This document shows positions 22,396 through 34,199 of a stretch of DNA of 64,000 nt, in pieces (the first letter of the stretch is position 1; the number at the start of each line of letters is the position of its first letter). This DNA is from Dryas octopetala (taxonomy: Eukaryota; Streptophyta; Magnoliopsida; Rosales; Rosaceae), in NCBI GenBank assembly GCA_963921425.1, contig OY992836.1, positions 4,727,825 through 4,791,824 on the forward strand, in the 5' to 3' direction. A program made the position numbers and the translations under genes. Under the pieces are notes generated by a model. It saw only the letters and a list, made by a program, of their open reading frames with translations. It was not told the origin of the DNA and searched no databases.

Positions 22396-24809
22396 TAACT
22401 GAAAAATCTGAGTAACTGCTGAGAGTAATGGTTACTCTTATAAAAAAATATATTAATGTATTTTCTATTCAAACTCCCATATTGTCTTCCTCTTCAAACA
22501 CTACAAGAAAAGTGGACTATGGTGACTAATATTTTCCTCACTCTATTGCCCTCAATGCAACCAATATAAGTTGCTTACTGTAGTAGCAACTATGCACCAA
22601 CTTTTAAGCTGTAGGTTGCAGGGGTTGGGGTGGCAAATGGTCATATGCAACCTAAATTTGGTAAGGTTGTTTGGTTCTGCAAAAAACTGACAATGATGTT
22701 GACTGGGAACTAAGAAACTAATAAGTTAGTGACTTGCCTTTCTTACTCCACCATTCGTCAGTAGGAAAGTTAGTTTGTATAGTTAGGACTTTACAACCAA
22801 TACAGGTTAGTAGGCAAAATAGTTTGAATAATTTCTAACCTCAATGATTTTCTTACCATTGATGCAGCAACCTTTCTGCAGTATTTGTTTGCTAAATGCT
22901 TTTGAAACTGGAATAGCTAGCTGTAGGAATCTAATGTCATTGTTCCATAAGATAAAAAAATGATCATTCACACATAAAAACAATGATAGCAACTGAAACT
23001 CAGAGTTGAACCAAACAACTTTCCATAACCAAGTGAATATGTCAAATATTACCTTACATCACAGGTTCCCAAGATTCACAAAAATTACAGTTTAATCAAA
23101 CTAGCTTCAAAATATAGGCGCCATATAGCAAACTAACTTCACATATGCTTTAGGGCCTAAATACTTGACTCCCCCCTTCAAAAAATCATCTTCATCCATG
23201 TCACAAGCCACCTTCTTAATGCCAACTCCAATCAAAACAAACAGATATACTTGCACCATTAAACTTAATGACATATATTATGGCCTTAAACCAAAATATA
23301 AGGTAGCAAGTTCATCATTCATATTCTAAACACAAAAACAAAGATCACCTAAAATCAACCCAAGGGGATATATAACAGTACTTATACTAAAAAACCATAA
23401 CAAGTTCTTACTCAATCTCATATATCCAGCTTCATGGATTAGTTGGCCCCCATGCTCTTGCTTGTTGTCTGCCGGTGCACTCCTTCCATCACCATTTCCT
23501 TGAATGTAAACCATATCAGTACGAAGCATCTGAGTTCTTCTAGGATTGGGCCATGCTTCGATCTCAACTCTGCAGTGACACCACGTCTGTGGAATTGATA
23601 GTGTGGATGCTCATTCCAGGAATATCCGCAGGAGTCACGCAAATTCCATATCCCCGGACATGACTGCTACTCTCACGGTCCATCACTGCAGCAAACATGT
23701 CATTGACAACTCAATGTGTAATTGGAGGAGCGTGTGGCATCTCTTCATAACTCCAGATCCTCTGTTCCATTTCAGCCTATTCAAAAACATCATCCTTACA
23801 TCAATATTGATAACTGATGTTCATAAGTAAATATATATAGATATTTGACATCTATGAAGTTTAATAATAATCAATGTAGTATGGCATCCTTGATGTTTTG
23901 ATAACAAACACCTTTATAAAAAACAATGGGGTACTTGTGTAGTGGGAGATTATTTAACACTCCCAGTCACTGAGTTAACAGGGTTCCCATTTGACCTGCA
24001 AAACATTGCAAGTTTTCTCATTCCTGATTTATTAAACTCCAATAAATTCCTTTTTGGCAAACATGTTTTCAGGAAAGATTACTTTCGTTACAATTAAGCA
24101 AATCATATCAGGCAAAAGTTAAGACAAATTGATGTGGCCGGGTTTTCCACACATGTAAAATTAAAATAGTTAATTATTGATGTTTAAGCTATTTTATTTG
24201 TAAGAATTTGATGTGGCTTACTTATATAAACTTGGAATGTTGCCAATTTAATTGGGTATTGAGAAGAATGAGAAATCTTTTGTATTTGGTTTCTGCAACT
24301 CTGTTTTAAATTTATTAAATTTTTCAATATATTTTTGTTAGTCTGCAAGAGTACGAGAGAAAAACTACAAGATCTAGCCTATCATCGTTGCCACGTACGG
24401 TTATTGGCATATTAGAGAGAACACATACATAGGATTAACAAAACAAAAATAAAAAATTTCTGCTACATTTCTGAAGAAAAAAAATATATATATAATAATA
24501 ATTTTCTACCAAAATCATTACATGTACAATAGGAGAGAATAGAACGAAGCACGAGGCTATCAGCGACTTTGATGTGTTCGGACTCTCTTTCTTGGTAGAA
24601 TAGTGTAACCACGTTTTAAAAGAATATCCCCTCTCAACATTCAACAAATTAACTTTAGCATGCAAGAATGTGATGTGATGTGTTGTTATTATATGTGAAA
24701 TAATGTGGACCCACATCAAGGATCAATACCCTTTTCCCTTTTTTTTTTTTTTTGTTTTTTTTTTTTTTTTTGGGTTTGTTTGGGAGGTTCAATGAATCAA
24801 AATGGTTGA
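22396..24809. other. Intergenic, transposon-like debris and NAC 3' region
   Basis: A CACTACAAGAAAA word at 22499-22511 is identical to common CACTA-element termini, but no convincing opposite end was found. The span 22500-23900 may be an eroded non-autonomous CACTA element. Minus-strand open frames at 23326-23642 are short and unrecognised. From about 24435, the AT-rich sequence with poly-T runs (24741-24771) is probably the NAC 3' untranslated and flanking DNA. Confidence 0.4.
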
Positions 24810-26221
24810 TTAATTGTGTGTAGCTAGGTACATGAACATGTCCTGTTGTTGCTGCTGATGTTGATGTTGATGTTGATGTTGTTGCTGTTGCTCCATTTGG
24901 TTATACTGAAGAAGCTGCTGCTGAGACCCAAAAGAGTCATCTAAGTAGCCATCCATGGCGTAATTGAACCCCTCATCATTAAAGCAATAATTCTCTAATT
25001 CACTCATCCACTTGAATTCACTTTGGACCTCCTTCTCCCACGTGACCTCCGGCGACAGCACGTGCTCTGAGCCGCTAGAGTACTCGGTCGTACTGTGCAG
25101 CCTAGGTACTGAATGCGACGTCGTATTGTCCATGTGGAAATAATGCTGCTCATTGCTACTAATTGGTAGTACTGCTGCTTCTTGTGGTGGTGGTGGTGGT
25201 GGTGGTGGCACTATGTTAATGTTACTGTTCTGCCCTCTAGGCATTGTTGTAATTAGTTCTGGTTTTTGCTCCTCAATCTCATCTTCCTCCATTTCTGAGT
25301 ACTTTGTGGTTTTATGGTCCATCCCAAAAGGTTTCTCTATGCTACCTTTCTTGTTGTAAATACGGCATAATACCCAATCATCAAGCTGCAATACAAAAAC
25401 ATCAAATTCAAATTAATTAAGATAAACATGTAGGACTATTTTGTGTCACAAATATATCAAAGGTGATGAGGAAAGTTGACCACTATTAATTAAGTTTGAA
25501 AATTTTGGCAACCCAACTTAGCCACCAAGGCAAATGGAATAACATAGTATATACCTCAAACCCATAAAAAATAATAAATTAATTAAGTAAAAAAAGGAAG
25601 GAATTAAAATAAATTACCCTCAAATTTTTGTTTTTCTTAGTAGCAGATCGATCAACATTTGCAAGGCGATACTCATGCATAATCCAATTGGTTTTGACTC
25701 CTGTAGGGGCTTTACCAGCATAGAACACAAGTGCCTTTTTGATCCCAAGTGGCTTGGGCTTCCCAATGTGCTTGTCTGCCCCGGTCGCCTTCCAATACCC
25801 GGTTCCTGCTGCCCGGTTCGGCCTTGAACCGTTGGGATATTTTCTATCCCTTGGGGAAAAGAAGTACCATTCTTTTTCTCCATAAAGAGCCATCTCTAAT
25901 AAATTGAGAAAAATCAAAATTAATCACCCCAAATTGTAGAAAACCCATTTTCAGAAATTAAAAAAGACAACAAATTGAGACCAAATCGAGGTGACCCAGA
26001 TCCCAAAATTGAAAGTTTGAATTTGAAATGGTGCAAATTTGCATACCAGGTAAGTGCCAAGGGTCAAATTTGTAAAGATCAATCTCTTTGATGATGGGAA
26101 CACCAATGGACTGTGCAGCACATTTTTTAATCAAGTAATGAGTCACAAGCTCCTCGTCCGTCGGATGGAATCTGAAACCAGGTGGCAACTCCAGCTTTGC
26201 TTGATCACTCTTCATTCCCAT
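24810..26221 (-). CDS. NAC-domain transcription factor, ATAF clade
   Basis: A nuclear DNA-binding regulator; ATAF-clade proteins are known for stress, ABA and senescence responses. Three exons, complement of 26047-26221, 25618-25895 and 24810-25385, give 342 residues with standard GT-AG introns at the usual NAC positions. Residues about 12-165 form the NAC domain: [15 protein letters not shown] (A), [13 protein letters not shown] (B), [15 protein letters not shown] and [12 protein letters not shown] (C), [12 protein letters not shown] and WIMHEYRL (D), then [10 protein letters not shown] (E). The C-terminal half, the activation region in this family, has a run of eight prolines and ends in a Gln/His-rich tract encoded by short CAG/CAT-type repeats at 24845-24915. 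The start is the first of two ATGs (MGM) and follows a 5' leader with a TATA box at 26355-26363. Confidence 0.94.
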
Positions 26222-26354
26222 TGATTTGAATCTCTTGCTTTGCTTTGCTTCAATTTGTTTCTCTCTTTCTTGCTCGATCAAGATCTCAATTTGATGCTTT
26301 TTCTTCTTCTTGTTTGTTGTGGGAACGACTGGGCATACTACACACACCCAAGGC

Positions 26355-26363
26355 TTATATATA
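26355..26363 (-). promoter_or_regulatory. TATA box of the NAC gene
   Basis: TATATATAA on the minus strand lies about 135 bp upstream of the ATG, a usual distance for a plant leader of about 100 nt. Confidence 0.65.
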
Positions 26364-26412
26364 GACACCCAGGAGCACACGCAGACAAAATACTATTTGG
26401 TTATAAATTAGA

Positions 26413-26418
26413 CACGTG
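26413..26418. promoter_or_regulatory. G-box/ABRE (CACGTG) near the NAC TATA box
   Basis: CACGTG in the context ACACGTGGGG lies about 50 bp upstream of the TATA box. This is the core of ABA-responsive elements bound by bZIP factors. Confidence 0.5.
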
Positions 26419-26517
26419 GGGTAGAGGCTAGAGAGAGAGAGAGAGAGTGAGAAGAGAGAAAGCTGACCGCAGCCAGGTGGGTCACGTTACAACGTCGACG
26501 GTTTAATATTTAAGTGA

Positions 26518-26523
26518 CACGTG
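26518..26523. promoter_or_regulatory. Second G-box (CACGTG) upstream of the NAC gene
   Basis: A second CACGTG (GACACGTGTGG) lies 105 bp further upstream. Paired ABREs are common in ABA-induced promoters, so ABA or drought control is a reasonable guess. Confidence 0.5.
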
Positions 26524-26778
26524 TGGTGGCCCACTTTGGAGGTGATTCTGTCACGGCTTTCGTCACCAACTTTGGACGTATATGGGGTTGGCTCAACAGG
26601 ATCGTTGACAGTCACGGACCTCACGGTCTCAGTCAGCACTCGCTCTCTCCTTCCGCTGCTGGATCACGCGCGGTAACCCATTTTAGAAACCCTCGAACTG
26701 AGTCATGACTCACGAGTCAGGTTGTCTTGCCGCCCAAGTATGACGTATGGAATCAACGTCATGGCGCTGCTGGAATTT

Positions 26779-26918
26779 TTTTTTTTTTTTTCTTGGTTAG
26801 GTGGAGGCCTAACAAGAAACAAAACGACCACATGCCCAAGAAGTGACCCAAGACGGTTTGTCAGAAATAGAAAGGCTTAGACTAAGAGAATAGGCTGTAT
26901 AGCCATGACTGACCAAGG
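26779..26918 (-). mobile_element. SINE-like short retroposon
   Basis: A 13-bp direct repeat, GCTGCTGGAATTT, lies at 26766-26778 and 26919-26931. Between the copies a roughly 120-bp body ends, on the minus strand, in a poly-A tail (T run at 26776-26790). Long target duplications and an A tail mark LINE-mediated insertion. I could not place clear A and B boxes of a pol III promoter, so it may be a truncated SINE or another retroposed RNA. Confidence 0.6.
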
Positions 26919-26931
26919 GCTGCTGGAATTT

Positions 26932-28252
26932 AATCCATAAACTAATTAATTATAGGCTTTTACATATAAATTAATTACATAGTGAGTAAGCAATTAATTT
27001 TTATTTTTATTTTAAGTAATATTAGAATCACAAATTATTATTTTAATTTTATAAATTTCAACTAATATGTTTTTTCAAGAACAAAATCTTAACTGATCTA
27101 ACAGTTTTTCATTTATTTATTTATTTATTATTAACTTATTTATCTATAGCAAATAAGAATGAAATGCCTTTTACTATATTAATTCGTGATAAAAAAATAA
27201 GATAATAGTTGATGGGTTTAATATTATTGATTATTTCTTATTAGCATATATTTCACTAAACAACAAATCCTTTCTCTCTCTCTCTCTCTCTCAATCACTG
27301 AATTTTCTTTCTTTTATTTTTAATTTATTTCTGATTTTCTTTCTTCCTTGTAGTAATGGAAGGGTCCAAGCTCTAAACTTTTGCCGCATAAATCATAATG
27401 AATCTTGATTTTATGTCTTTTGAAGTGGTCCATGCTTACCATGTGAATGCAAAACGCCTTCCCTGTCCTGGTGTGTGGGAGAGATTATTTTCCTGAGTCC
27501 AAATTTAAATTTAAAGATTGAAGCCCCGAGTTTGTGTGAAGCCTATCCTGTTAGAAGACTCAGTTGTAGTTGTACGTGTTTATCCACATGATTGAATGAA
27601 ATAAAGAACGTGGGAGTGGAACGTAAGTAACATCACGAGAACATCGGAATGAAAGACGCGTGGAAGGAATTACTTGCCCGTCACTCTGTAAACTTTATCC
27701 TCAGGAAATCATTGACTATAAATACAGAACCAAAATCATTGAAAAATGGACGCAATATACGAATGTTAAATAGACAATAACTCGAACGAACACTGACTTG
27801 AGTGTCAGAGTATTTTTTGCGGGTACCTCACCTGTCGTTTAAGACCAACTCAAGATCAGACAACGAGCGCAAACCCACTCTACGCCGATCCCAAGTTCGA
27901 TTCTCAAGATCCATATCACCTATAGGCCAAATTATCTTCTTTGAAGATTTTGGGTCTAACATCGTGTACGTGTTTGCATGTCTCTTCTTTATCTCCACTT
28001 TTGATTTTCATTTTTCTTTTGTTTTTTAATTTTTAAAATTTTCTTTTTGGCTTAAACAAGGTAAATTTTCTTATTTATAACTTAATTATTACTAATTTAC
28101 TATCATATGCAGGGTAAAAGTGTAAAATCAGATGGTTAACCCACTTTTTCCCATGTTCAAATAATTCTTTTGCTGAAAAAAAAAAAAAAAACGGAGAAAA
28201 TCCATATCCCTTCAAGTTTGCCTATATAATTAGAACAGCACATGTTGGAATG

Positions 28253-28296
<44 letters not shown>

Positions 28297-28910
28297 CTTT
28301 CTTAATTTCTTCAATAATTGCAATTCCATGAAATTCTTCATCCAAAGGTTACGGAAGCTTATTACTCAATAAACTTATGAGAGCCTAATTATCTCAAAAA
28401 TAATGGGAGCTTATTTATTACACATGAATTTCTGATCGACCACAAAAAGATATGTGAATTTGAAATTTATAAGCATAAGTGAGCAAATTAAGTATGAATT
28501 AGAATCATTTTATGTATAAGTTAGTTTTGGATTTTAAAAGAAGAAAAAAAGATAATGGCTTATGTGTGTGTGTATAACTGTGTATATTTGATTGTATAAT
28601 GGCTTAATCTTCTCATAAATAAAAATAAATAAATTTATTTGGTATTTAATTTGGACTTTGGAGTGCTGCTAGGAATCTTAAATTTGTATTTTAAATTTGA
28701 ATTCCAAATATATATGGCAGTGTGTCATAAATTCATATCAGGACTCACTCTAGATGTATTTATTTACAACAAATAAAATACTAACACAGGTTGCCATAAC
28801 ATTTGGGATCTAAATTTGGAATAAAAATTTATTATCCATAACATTATTCTTTAATTAGTTATATACTATTTCTTTTGTTAAACTACCATAGAATATTGCA
28901 TACACATGCA
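26932..28910. other. Intergenic AT-rich DNA
   Basis: No gene was found. It contains a CT run at 27272-27292 and an AT microsatellite at about 28253-28289. A phrase near 27797-27850 (GACTTGAGTGTCAGAG ... GGGTACC) resembles words seen in plant LTRs, but no LTR boundaries were found. Confidence 0.5.
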
Positions 28911-29190
28911 GAGTTAATTATACTTACACCCCCTGAGGTTTCAAAACTATTGCATATAACCCCCTACAAGAGAAAAAAATAAATAAACAAAAAAGAAAAT
29001 ATTTGTATTGAGGTTGAACCTTACACCTTGAGTAATCTTATTAAGTCATTTTATCCCTTAGTATGCCTTTTTGCATAATTTCTCATCATTTTTTGTCTCA
29101 CTATAGGGGGTTATATGCAACAGTTTTGAAACCTCAGGGGGTGTATGTGAAAAAACGATAAACCTCAGGGGGTGTAAGTGTAATTAACTC
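28911..29190. mobile_element. Palindromic MITE with 10-bp target duplication
   Basis: The ends GAGTTAATTATACTTACACC and its complement bound 280 bp. The duplication TACACATGCA is perfect at 28901-28910 and 29191-29200. Duplication length and the GAG start suggest the Mutator superfamily. The subterminal word CCCCCTGAGGTTT occurs three times in both orientations. Confidence 0.85.
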
Positions 29191-30662
29191 TACACATGCA
29201 TGTATAGTTAACCTAGCGTCCACCCCATGCATTTAATTTTCTACTACAATAAACCTATGCATTGCGAATCAAAATAAAGGGTCAATTACAAAAAAAAAAA
29301 AAAATCAATAAATATTTTAATATTACAAATTAGTCAATGACCTTTTTCAAAATACCATGGTAGTCACTATTGACCAAAATTAAATTAAGAAAAACTATGT
29401 AAATTAACAACCGTACAAAAATACAAAAAAATAAAAATTTACAAATCTTGCCACTGTGCTGAGACATCACCAATGTCCAATTTTAGTTTAAAATTACATA
29501 TAAGTCAATAAAATCCACATACTTTTTTTTAATTGGTAACTGTTACACAGTTATCATTTTTTAATTGAAAAATGTCACACAGTTACCATTTTTAGACTTG
29601 GTGCCATTTTTAAAACTGAGTCAAAATATTTTTTAAGGGCATGATAATTATTTAACTCTAAGAATAGTATAAGGCCACCCAAATTGGGCTGGGCACATTG
29701 ACTATTATGTAATTAACAAATATGTGCATATGACTATTATGGGAACCCAAATTGTATTTTGACTATTATGAAATTTTTAAATATTGTATTGACTTATTTG
29801 TAATTTGCTATTAAATAAATGGGTATATATTTCATTAACCAATTTATTTGATATAGAGAAATGTTTCTTTTACTCAATTGAACATGCTTACAAGCATGCA
29901 TGTTATGTTGTTAAATTAGCTAATTTAAATTATCAATTACATAAATTCTTATTTAAGAATCACAACTCTCTAATATTTAAGGATATATTGTTGATATAGA
30001 TCATTGATTAAGTTGAATCTTCTCATACATTCTTATAATTTTAGTATTTTATAAAAATGTTTGTCCATTTTTTACATTATAACATTAACATATTAATATT
30101 TCATGTTAATTAATGTGTTATTAATGAAACTTAAAAGGATACGACAGAAAAGAAAAAAAAAAAAAAATCTTTATGGGAAAACTTGGGGAGCGAGATGTCA
30201 TGTGGTGTTGGTGAACTTAGTGTAGGCTCATTAGGATCGATGGAACATGAAGGAGTGCATGCATGTGGTGCCTTAATTAATGCCAATATATTATTGATTA
30301 TTCTACCAAACGAAAACAAAAATATCAAAAAACAAAAAAAAATCCCTATTCTGATATCATAAGGTGGTGTTTGACGTGGTGCGTGACATAAAATGGATAA
30401 CGATGTGGAAGGTGGAAGCTACTTGGAGATTGCACACTAGGCAGTACTGTTGACCAATTAGTCAATTACTTAGTTTTGTACGTTAATAGATATGGACAAT
30501 GAAACCTTGTTGGGAACTTGGGACCCAACATATCATCCTCTTCTGCATATTTATTCTTCAACTTTTACAATTTGGTCAATCAAGATTGCATTACTTTTCC
30601 GATTGCTATGACTTTGTTCTGCAATTTGGTCAAGAAAAAAAAGTATATGTAAGTTAATATTT
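29191..30662. other. Intergenic AT-rich DNA
   Basis: No gene was found. The stretch is mostly A/T with short poly-A runs. A loose inverted similarity between about 29278 and 29810 may be another decayed MITE but is too weak to call. Confidence 0.5.
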
Positions 30663-32113
30663 GAGCAAATTACACACATATATCTAAAGTATATCCTATA
30701 TTTCAACTTAGTATCTCAAGTTTAAAAAGTTGCACATCAATACCTCAACAGCTCAACTTTCATTTCATGACAACCACATACCTCCGTTAGATTTTCTGTC
30801 TGAGAGGCCGTTAATCGCCTACGTGGCACACTAACGTGGCTTTAAAAAATGCCACATAAACAAAAAAAATAATAAAAAAATAATAAACTTTTAAAAATAA
30901 AATAAATAATTATAAAAAACAAAAAAAATTAAAAACCCTAATAATTAAATTATAAAAAACAAAAAAACATTTATTCTCTCTTCTCTCCCTCTCTCACCCC
31001 CCCCCCCGATTCTCTCTTCACTCTTCTCTCCCTCTCTCTTCCCGATCTCTTCCTCCGGCAAGACCACCCATCTTCTTCCTCTCTCTCTTCCTGCTTCCTC
31101 CCTCAACCTGCACTTGCCCGGAAAATCGCCTAAAAGTAGACCCAAGGGCCGAGGGCACCTCCGGCGAATCTCTCTTCTCGCTTCCTCTCTTTCTCGGGTG
31201 GTGGTTGTGGGTTGGGGTGGTTTGGGTTGTGGTTCAACAGCGGGGTCTGGGAGGGAGGAGGGTTGCTCGGGTTTTGGGGTTTTGGGTTGTGGGTTGATTT
31301 GTGTGGTTGGGAGGAAGGAGGGTTGGCGTGGGTCTCGGGTGGTGTTTATGGGTTGGGATGGTTTGGGTTGTGGTTCAGCAGCAGGGCCTGGAAGGGTGGA
31401 GGGTTGCTCGGGTTTTGGGGTTTCGGGTGGTGGGTGGTGGGTTGATTTGTGTGGTTGGGAAGGAGGAGGGTTGGGGTGGGTCTCGGGCGGTGGTGGTGGT
31501 GGTTATGGGTTAGGGTGAGTCTCAGGTGGTGACTGGTGGGTCTCGGGTTGTGGTTTTGAGTTGCAGAAGCACAATAGAGGGATGAGGGTTGATTTGTGTG
31601 GGTCTCGGGTGGTGGTTTTGGGTTGTGGTTCGGCAGCGGAGTGTGTGGCTGGGAAGGATGAGGGTTGCTCGGGTTTTGGAGGGTGGCTGTTGGGTGGGGA
31701 AAGAAAAGGGGTTGCTGGGTGGGGAAGAAGAAGAAGAATGGGTTGTGGATTTTTTGGGTTGATTTTTGTTGATGATTTTGATTGATTTTTTTGATGGTTT
31801 TATTGATTTTTTGTTTGTTTGTTTGTTTTTAATTGAATTATTGGTTTTTTAAATTTTTTTTGTTTTGTTTTTATAATTATTTCATTTTTAAAAGTTTATT
31901 GATTTTTTTAATTATTTTTTTTGTCTATGTGGCATTTTTTAAAGCCACGTCAGTGTGCCACATAGGCAGTTAACGGCCTCTCAAACAGAAAATCTAACGA
32001 AGGTATGCAGTTGTCACGAAATGAAAGTTGGGGTACTGACGTACAACTTTTTGAACTTGAGGTACTAAGTTGAAATATAGAGTATACTTGAGGTACTTAC
32101 GTGTAATTTGCTC
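30663..32113. mobile_element. Mutator-like element with long TIRs and GC-rich interior
   Basis: Terminal inverted repeats of about 300 bp begin GAGCAAATTACAC. The 9-bp target duplication TTAATATTT is perfect at 30654-30662 and 32114-32122. Together these define a Mutator-superfamily element of 1451 bp. No transposase is present. The AT-rich arms enclose a strikingly GC-rich interior (about 30975-31745): a pyrimidine-rich block, a stretch that could be a captured gene leader, and a G-rich minisatellite. This is the layout of a Pack-MULE, though the donor gene is not identified. Confidence 0.88.
31196..31720 (+). repeat. G-rich minisatellite inside the MULE
   Basis: Four degenerate units start at about 31196, 31337, 31485 and 31607 (periods near 141, 148 and 122). 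Each opens GGGTGGTGG-like and contains GGTTGCTCGGG and TTGATTTGTGTGG words. The G/T skew leaves several plus frames open, so the long open frames here are not evidence of a protein. Confidence 0.8.
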
Positions 32114-32246
32114 TTAATATTTTATTGTTAGACATGAATTTAGACATATCACACATTCAAGTAAAAATTAATATAATTAATCATTTAAATTCACAATTTT
32201 ATAATATAAATATTTTATGTTGATTATGTAACAAGAGAATATCTCT

Positions 32247-32277
<31 letters not shown>

Positions 32278-32286
32278 CAATCTCAT

Positions 32287-32628
32287 AAGGATGTCTTTAC
32301 TTTAAGAAAAGTAAGAACATCCTCTCTGGGTACCACTAGGCAGTAGTTCCATAATCGGAATTGTTCATGTTTTAGGTAATTCCTTAAGGGTTATCCCTGT
32401 AAAAAAAAAGCCAAATCGATAATTATTTAGTAATCTAAACAGTGTAGACAAATACAGTTTGTCAGATAAAATTGAAATGATACTGGCTATAATAAATTGG
32501 CTAAACAATTTCTGATTTGGCTGATTTTTTTGTAAAGGGGAACGGTTCTAAAATATGAACGGTTTCGATAATTGAATTGTAGGTCCAAATATGATGTTCT
32601 TACTTTTTTTAAAGTAAGGACATCCTTA
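32287..32628. mobile_element. Palindromic MITE, AAGGATGTC-ended type
   Basis: The ends (AGGATGTCTTTACTTTAAG and its complement near 32628) are inverted copies. The interior has words related to the core shared by the neighbouring palindromes (CCAAATCGATAATTATTTAG). Confidence 0.7.
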
Positions 32629-32649
32629 CTTTAAAATTTTCATATATAC

Positions 32650-33046
32650 AGGGACCTTCCAATAAGGAATCCCTTATTTAACACTAAATGAGGGATCCTT
32701 CTTGTGGGGCTCACACGAGTCATTTTATATCGATCCGAACCATTTATTTTTTACATTTTCATTGATAGATCATCCTTGCAAAAAATCAGCCAAATCGAAA
32801 ATCATTTGCCTATCTAACTTTGATCAAACAAATGGACAGTTTCATCGAAAATATTTAGTTCGTCTATTTGTTTGATCAAAGTTAGATAGGCAAATAATTT
32901 TCGATTTGTCTGATTTTTTGCAAGGATGATCTATCAACGGAGATGTAAAAACTAAATGGTTCGGATCGGCACAAAACGACTCGTGTGGGTCCCACATGGG
33001 GATCCCTCATTTAACACTAAATGAGGGATCCCTTATTGAAAGGGGG
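32650..33046. mobile_element. Palindromic MITE, GGGATCCCTCATTTAAC-ended type
   Basis: The entire 400 bp is one near-perfect palindrome centred at about 32848. It begins GGACCTTCCAATAAGG and ends in the complement. The core reads AAATCGAAAATCATTTGCC and its complement. Related copies are at 33454-33850, 34200-34585 and 61680-62094. Confidence 0.85.
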
Positions 33047-33047
33047 C

Positions 33048-33436
33048 TGCTCTAAAGCTAACTAGTTAGCAAGTTAATACGAAACTAATCATGCTTTTGG
33101 GCCTACCACATAACTAATTTCATAATTCGAACCGTCGACTTTTTAGGCCCTATTTCAAAGATCATTATTGCAAAAAATCAACTAAATCAAAAATCATTTA
33201 GTCATCTAATTGTGATCAAATAAATAGACGAACATTGTTTTCGATAAAAGCATATAAATAGTTGTTATTATAATCGAATTGTTAAATGAATTTTGATTTT
33301 TGAGATTTTTTACAGAGATGATCTATAAAGTAGGGTCTACAAAATGGACGGTTCGGATTTTGAGATTACATTGTGATGTTGGCCCAAAAGAGTAGTTAGT
33401 TTTGTATTAACTTGCTAACTAATTAGCTTTAGAGCA
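33048..33436. mobile_element. Palindromic MITE, TGCTCTAAAGCTAACTAG-ended type
   Basis: The ends TGCTCTAAAGCTAACTAG and the complement at 33436 are inverted copies. It abuts the previous element directly. The core shares the GATTTTTTGCA and TCAAATAAATAGACGA words with its neighbours, though the termini differ. Confidence 0.8.
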
Positions 33437-33453
33437 TTTTTGTGTATATATAT

Positions 33454-33850
33454 AGAGGCCTTCAAATTAGGGATCCCTCATTTAACACTAAATAAGGGAT
33501 CCTCTTGTGGGGTTCACACGAGTCGTTTTTTGTCGATTCGAACTGTTCATTCTTTACATTTTCATTGATAGATCATCCTTGAAAAAAATCAGCCAAATTG
33601 TAAATCATTTGCCTATTTAACTTTGATCAAACAAATAGACGGTTTCATCGAAAATATTTGGTTCGTCTATTTGTTTGATCAAGTTAGATAGACAAATAAT
33701 TTCCGATTTGACTAATTTTTTGCAAGGATGATTTATCAATGGAGATATAAAAAATGAACAGTTCGAATCGACCAAAACGACTCGTGTGGGCCCCATAGGG
33801 GGATCTCTCATTTAGTGTTAAATATGGGATCCCTCATTGGAAGGCCCTTA
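33454..33850. mobile_element. Palindromic MITE, GGGATCCCTCATTTAAC-ended type
   Basis: This is a second copy of the 32650-33046 type with ends AGGCCTTCAAAT and AAGGCCCTTA. It is flanked on both sides by TATATATA, the likely target duplication. Confidence 0.85.
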
Positions 33851-33875
33851 TATATATATATATCTATCTATACAA

Positions 33876-34197
33876 GAATGCTCTAAAACTAACTGATTAG
33901 TAAGTTCATACAAAGCTAATCACCATGTTGGGCTCACTGCACAATGTAATCTCAAAATCTGAACTATCTGTTTTTTAGGCCCTATTTTGAAAATCATCCT
34001 TGTAAAAAATCTCCAAAATCGGAAGTTTTTTAGTCATTTGATTACAATAACAACTATTTATACACTTTTATTGAAAATACTGATTGTCTATTTATTTGAT
34101 CTCAATTAGATGACTACATGATTTTCGATTTAGTTGATTTTTTACAATGATGATATTTGAAGTAGGGCCTAAATAATTGATGGTTCAGATTATGAGA
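33876..34197. mobile_element. Palindromic MITE, TGCTCTAAAGC-ended type, truncated
   Basis: The left end (ATGCTCTAAAACTAACTG) and body match 33048-33436. The right terminus is missing and runs into the next element at GAGATTAGTGGCG. Confidence 0.7.
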
Positions 34198-34199
34198 TT

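Noticed and set aside
29278..29810. Possible AT-rich MITE
   Set aside because: The inverted similarity is weak and made mostly of A/T runs; no target duplication was found.
31114..31785. Glycine/tryptophan-rich proteins in several plus frames
   Set aside because: The frames are open because the G-rich minisatellite has few stops; no conserved domain is present.
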